DNA of 34,783 nt from Hysterium pulicare CBS 123377 (lineage: Eukaryota > Ascomycota > Dothideomycetes > Hysteriales > Hysteriaceae): positions 1 to 34,783 of the forward strand of contig AJFK01000105.1 of assembly GCA_000467715.1 (NCBI GenBank), read 5' to 3'. This document shows, piece by piece, positions 31,475 through 34,783 of this stretch. Each line of letters begins with the position of its first letter. The stretch's first letter is position 1. The notes under the pieces were generated by a model. The model worked only from the letters and a program-made list of their open reading frames with translations. It searched no databases and was not told the origin of the DNA. A program made the translations under genes and the position numbers.

Positions 31475-31736
31475 AGCTCTCTTTGCCTTTTGGCTTAGGT
31501 ATGTTTTCTTCCAACCCAACCCTTCCCTTCTCTTACTTGATGGTCTATTTGCTAACATGTCTCGTCCATCAACAGATCAAGTGTAGTATCTGTTCTTTTC
31601 AGTTTAATCTCTGGAAGGTGGCTACGGCCACATACTTTGATTAATCCAGTTTTTGGAACTCGTTCTCTGGCCGCTGGGCTTGCTCATGTCAGAGAACACA
31701 GTGTCGCTCGTATTGCACTGCCTCGGGCTGACGCGA
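31475..31736 (+). ncRNA. U2: U2 spliceosomal snRNA gene, interrupted by an intron
   Basis: U2 pairs with the intron branch site and with U6 in the spliceosome core. Exon 1 (about 31475-31498) ends TTTGCCTTTTGGCTTAG and exon 2 (31576 to about 31736) begins ATCAAGTGTAGTATCTGTTC; joined, they match the most conserved stretch of U2 base for base with yeast. GUAGUA (31583-31588) is the branch-site-recognition sequence. Downstream are stem IIa (UUCAG/CUGGA), stem IIb (GUGGC-UACG-GCCAC, a UNCG-type loop), a Sm site AGUUUUUGG (31648-31656), stem III (GTTCTCTG 31662-31669 with CAGAGAAC 31690-31697, perfect) and stem IV (GUGUCGCUCG with CGGGCUGACGC, loop UAUUGCACUGCCU, closing at 31734). Mature length is about 185 nt, normal for fungi. 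A T-run follows at 31741-31747. The ends are approximate. Confidence 0.96.
31499..31575 (+). other. mRNA-type spliceosomal intron inside the U2 snRNA gene
   Basis: 77 nt with donor GTATGT, branch site TGCTAACA (CTAAC at 31552-31556, 20 bases before the 3' end) and acceptor CAACAG. All three signals are near-consensus for ascomycete pre-mRNA introns. Excision restores the uninterrupted conserved U2 sequence exactly. The position corresponds to between yeast U2 nucleotides 26 and 27. Confidence 0.92.
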
Positions 31737-33536
31737 ATCCTTTTTTTCATTGAGTGCTCCAGCTTGTCTGGTGCCTTGAAGAAGAAACCACTTCTCTTCC
31801 ATTCCGATCTACGGTGTGAGTTGGTGTTGAGATCTTGTTGGTTTTGGTTATGTTGCGTTGTGGCAGCGGGGTCCACTGTCTGTGAGCAGGCTCACTTCAT
31901 AACGTCTATTGGATTGTAAGCACTTGATTCAAATCACATTTAGGATCTTCCAAAGCATCTTCATTTACTAGGCCAGATGTTCTCTTCTTTGACCTTCCGA
32001 CCTTGACTTCTAGGAAGTTGCTCAACCTCACCTTGTAGCCGGGAGCCTCTCACCGCCACCTCTCACTTCCACCTTCTTGTCGCTTGCCCCACCAAATCGA
32101 CCAACACGACGGCTGCCTAATGATCGCAATAGATCTTTGGCGTTTCCAATCTTGGTGAGTGGTGAGGTGACGTCGCTTGTGCAGTATGCTCGTGCCAGGA
32201 CCCGAATAATGTTTCCAGGCAAACGGTCTGGGTGGCATGTTCTCGTCCTCTATCCGCGCTCACTGGTAGCCATTCCTTTGGACCTTGTTGACCCCCATTA
32301 GCCAGTGAAGAAGGATACTATCTCCGCGAAGATGGGTGCATACACGACTCGTAACCCTCCTACCTACCGCTTGGTACGTTATCCATACCACATTACATCA
32401 CGCCTTTCAGATGAGCGAGTCACGGGTGGGAATCTCCACAATCATGGCCAGCGATGAGAATGAAGGGTTTGCCAGGATGGTGGCATGGAGCCTGCCCCAA
32501 AAGTTCATACATCGTTCGCATAGACTTGCTGCCCGCCCCCGCTCGCAAACATCTGTGCCTTTCTTCTGGGACAGGCAAACTAATCTACATTCTAGGGAAG
32601 CAAGTCCATGTCGGTAGCACATTGCATGTCCAGGCGAGAAGCGAAGAGATCCAACACGCGTTGTGCGGACAAACAAGGTTTGATATTGACAGCTATGGAA
32701 GCGTCAGCGAATGAGGATCACAGCGAGCAGTGCAAATGGTGGGGTTTACTCTAAACGCATTACCTCACACTTCATATCAAACAAGAGCATAAGGCAAATG
32801 AATGGGAAGCTCTTGCGAGTGTGTAGTACTTTTGAGGCCCGGCACGGAGTTCATATGGCTCAGCATATCACGAAAACCTTGATATGGAAAGCTTCACACA
32901 TCTTCCAGGTCCCACCAACTCCTAGTCACGCATTACGAAGGGCCGATACCATGAACTTGCTTTTATCGTATTGGTGATTCGTAGATCGATATGCCGGTTC
33001 AAAGAAAGTCCCGTCGCACGTAGATCTGGATATTCATATCCTTTCGATCTAGATTTCACCAAGCAACCGATTGGGGCAATATAGACTGGACTATCATAAC
33101 TGATGGTTTGGGCTACACAAGGAGCGTCATCGATAAATGAACGGTAGAGATCAGAGCAAAGACGGGCGGTTGGAAAAGGACAAGATGGAAGATCGGTTTC
33201 AGCAGGCGACGAACGATGGACTGTGGCTGTTCCGCATTGAGGCAAGATCGAAGGCGGAGAACAACCTTGTCCAGGTGCTCCAACCCCAACCCACCCAGCT
33301 GGCGGCTTCTTGCTCAAGCGTGACTGCCCATCATGTCTGTAAATAAGAAAGGCAGTCAGATGTCTTGCCTTCGCGCATTCCATGCCTCCCAGCACCCTCA
33401 CCGCATCTTCCACCCCACTATCGGCCGAAGAATCCCTTGTACGAGCTTCCGGCTGACCCCACCTCCCTCTACGACGACAACTTGCCTGAGGTTGTCCTCG
33501 TGTACTCCGGATTGATACTTCCACGAGACTGCCGCC
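31737..33536. other. Intergenic, gene-free
   Basis: This 1.8-kb region follows the U2 gene. The longest frames (plus 32077-32301, minus 32922-33524) have no recognisable domain and overlap other chance frames. No second snRNA, tRNA or transposon is recognised. The last 150-200 bases are presumably the promoter and 5' UTR of the hydrolase gene. Confidence 0.45.
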
Positions 33537-34783
33537 ATGATCTCCGACCTCGTCTGGCGGGTATTTCGCCTTCTCTTTGGCGCGTTTAACCTCGTGGTTT
33601 TCATATGCCTTGCTGCTCGTGATGGAGATCTCTTCCGCAAGTCCACCGAGAAGGAGAAGAAAGAGCTAGCAATTGGTATGAAGAGATCCCTCACCGATCG
33701 AACGAAGCTAACAGAAGCTCTACCTAGCTCAAGAAAAGTACTGGGACCTCTCCAAATCACCCCTCGGCCTCAGACACAAATTCTACACTCTGAAGAATGG
33801 CGTCAGGCTTCATTACGTGGAGAATGTTGGAAGCAGCAACTCCAAGAATGTCACCATCTTCATCCATGGCATGTCCCCACGGCCTTGAAACTTCAACGTT
33901 GGGCTAATTTAACCAAGGCTTCCCCGACAGCTGGATCCTCTGGCAACAACTTCTCACCTCCTCCCGACTCTCTCAAAGCTCCACCCTCATCGGCGTTGAC
34001 CTCCCTGGATATGGGGGTAGCGATGGTATACCGAAGTACAATGCCGAGGGGGTTTTGGAGACCTTGACTGCGTTCATCCTGGGTATGAGGGAGGCATACG
34101 GGCAAGCAGGAGGCAAGCTATTCGTCGTGGCCCATGATTGGGGAGCCATATCTGCATTCAGGCTTGCATCCGAAGCTCCTCAGCTTGCAGACCGCTTTAT
34201 CATTGCAAGTGCTGTTCTTGTAAGTCGCGAACAACTTCGTTGGTATATCCTGGTACTGACTTCATCATAGCCCCAACAAGTCTACTCCACAGTCCAAGCC
34301 CACGTCGCGTCATCAAAGCAAATGCTCCATACATGGACCCACCGGCCTTTCTCCCTCCGACTCCTCAGACGCGCTGTACAGACTGTATCCCCCATTCTCA
34401 GCCAAGCCTCCAAGTCCAGCTATGTCTTCGTGTTCAATCTGCCTGCGCCGTTCTCCAACTTTGCTGGCAGCATGGGCAATATGTGGTTTCTCAGACTCTT
34501 AAATAAAGTTGCAATGGGGAGATTCCGGAGCGGTAAACTGGAAAGTTTCGAAGGCATGGAAGCTGCCGAAGCCATGGCCAATTCTAGCGGACCCGGACTA
34601 GCACAGTGCAGCACATCTACCTCGGACGAAGGATATCCGGATTCAGTAAGGCGTCGTGTTGCGGATCGCGGATGGGGCGAAAAGATTCGATTCTACCGCG
34701 AAAATCTCATTCTCGGTGAGTGGGAGAAGTCCATCGAGACAATCGTTCGCCTTAGTGAGATTGAGGGTTCAACTTCGCGCCGC
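33537..34783 (+). CDS. Epoxide-hydrolase-type alpha/beta hydrolase, 3'-incomplete, four exons so far
   Basis: Exons 33537-33675, 33728-33868, 33918-34219 and 34271 to the window end join in phase to 365 residues, still open at base 34783. The N terminus has a hydrophobic segment (LLFGAFNLVVFICLAA), a likely membrane anchor. The oxyanion-hole motif FIHGFPDSW (His93-Gly94) and a GVDLPGYGGSD block follow. The nucleophile elbow is VAHDWGA, with Asp167, which is characteristic of epoxide hydrolases rather than Ser esterases. The lid region contains KIRFYRENLILGEWEKSIET-like sequence; the catalytic acid and His should lie beyond the window. Introns are 52, 49 and 51 nt. Intron 2 appears to use a GC donor (GCATGT...CCAAG); reading through instead meets a TGA and breaks the HGFPDSW motif. 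The start context GCCGCCATGA is strong. Substrate unknown. Confidence 0.9.

Noticed and set aside
31653-31919. 88-codon ORF over the U2 gene
   Set aside because: It is a chance frame across U2 stems III-IV and the 3' flank; the RNA structure explains the conservation-like signal.
32922-33524. 200-codon minus-strand ORF antisense to the hydrolase upstream region
   Set aside because: No domain, Arg/Ser-rich; overlaps other equally open frames.

Overview
The window looks like nuclear DNA of a filamentous ascomycete (Pezizomycotina). Genes are split by short introns (mostly 46-104 nt) with GTATGT/GTAAGT-type donors and CTAAC/CTGAC branch sites, and the products are typical of that group: a 6-4-type photolyase, a homeobox/C2H2 regulator, a CorA-like channel protein and an Arp2/3 subunit. 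Leotiomycetes is a guess, not a demonstrated placement.

The most important feature is at 31475-31736: a U2 spliceosomal snRNA gene, recognisable from its universally conserved 5' region, branch-site-recognition GUAGUA, stems IIa, IIb, III and IV and Sm site. It is interrupted by a 77-nt mRNA-type intron (31499-31575). Removing the intron restores the conserved GGCUUAG/AUCAAG sequence exactly. The insertion falls inside the segment that pairs with U6 in the catalytic core, so making U2 would itself need working U2.

Layout, left to right. 4-260: a short inverted-repeat element (MITE-like) with about 40-bp terminal repeats. 261-4900: no convincing gene. 4930-6240: promoter-like and spliced-leader-like signals plus a tiny proline-rich ORF, but no large ORF. 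6802-7954 (+): ARPC5, four exons. 9457-10423 (-): four-span membrane protein, three exons. 12005-12704 (+): coiled-coil/acidic protein with an odd in-frame continuation to 12902. 13539-15566 (+): photolyase/cryptochrome, three exons. 16528-17389 (+): small secreted protein, three exons. 17501-17955: simple repeats. 18629-20947 (-): homeobox plus zinc-finger transcription factor. 21597-25061 (-): large ankyrin/coiled-coil nuclear protein, possibly Hos4-like. 26003-27017 (+): DFG10/SRD5A3-type polyprenal reductase. 27414-29969 (+): CorA-like protein, three exons. 29970-31430: gene-free, with a degenerate ~127-bp repeat. 31475-31736 (+): U2 snRNA. 33537 to the window end (+): an epoxide-hydrolase-type alpha/beta hydrolase, incomplete, with a probable GC-AG intron.

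The genes do not form a pathway cluster. They are ordinary housekeeping and regulatory genes in their own transcription units. Exon joins were worked out by hand from reading frame, splice consensus and family knowledge; none was tested against RNA or databases.
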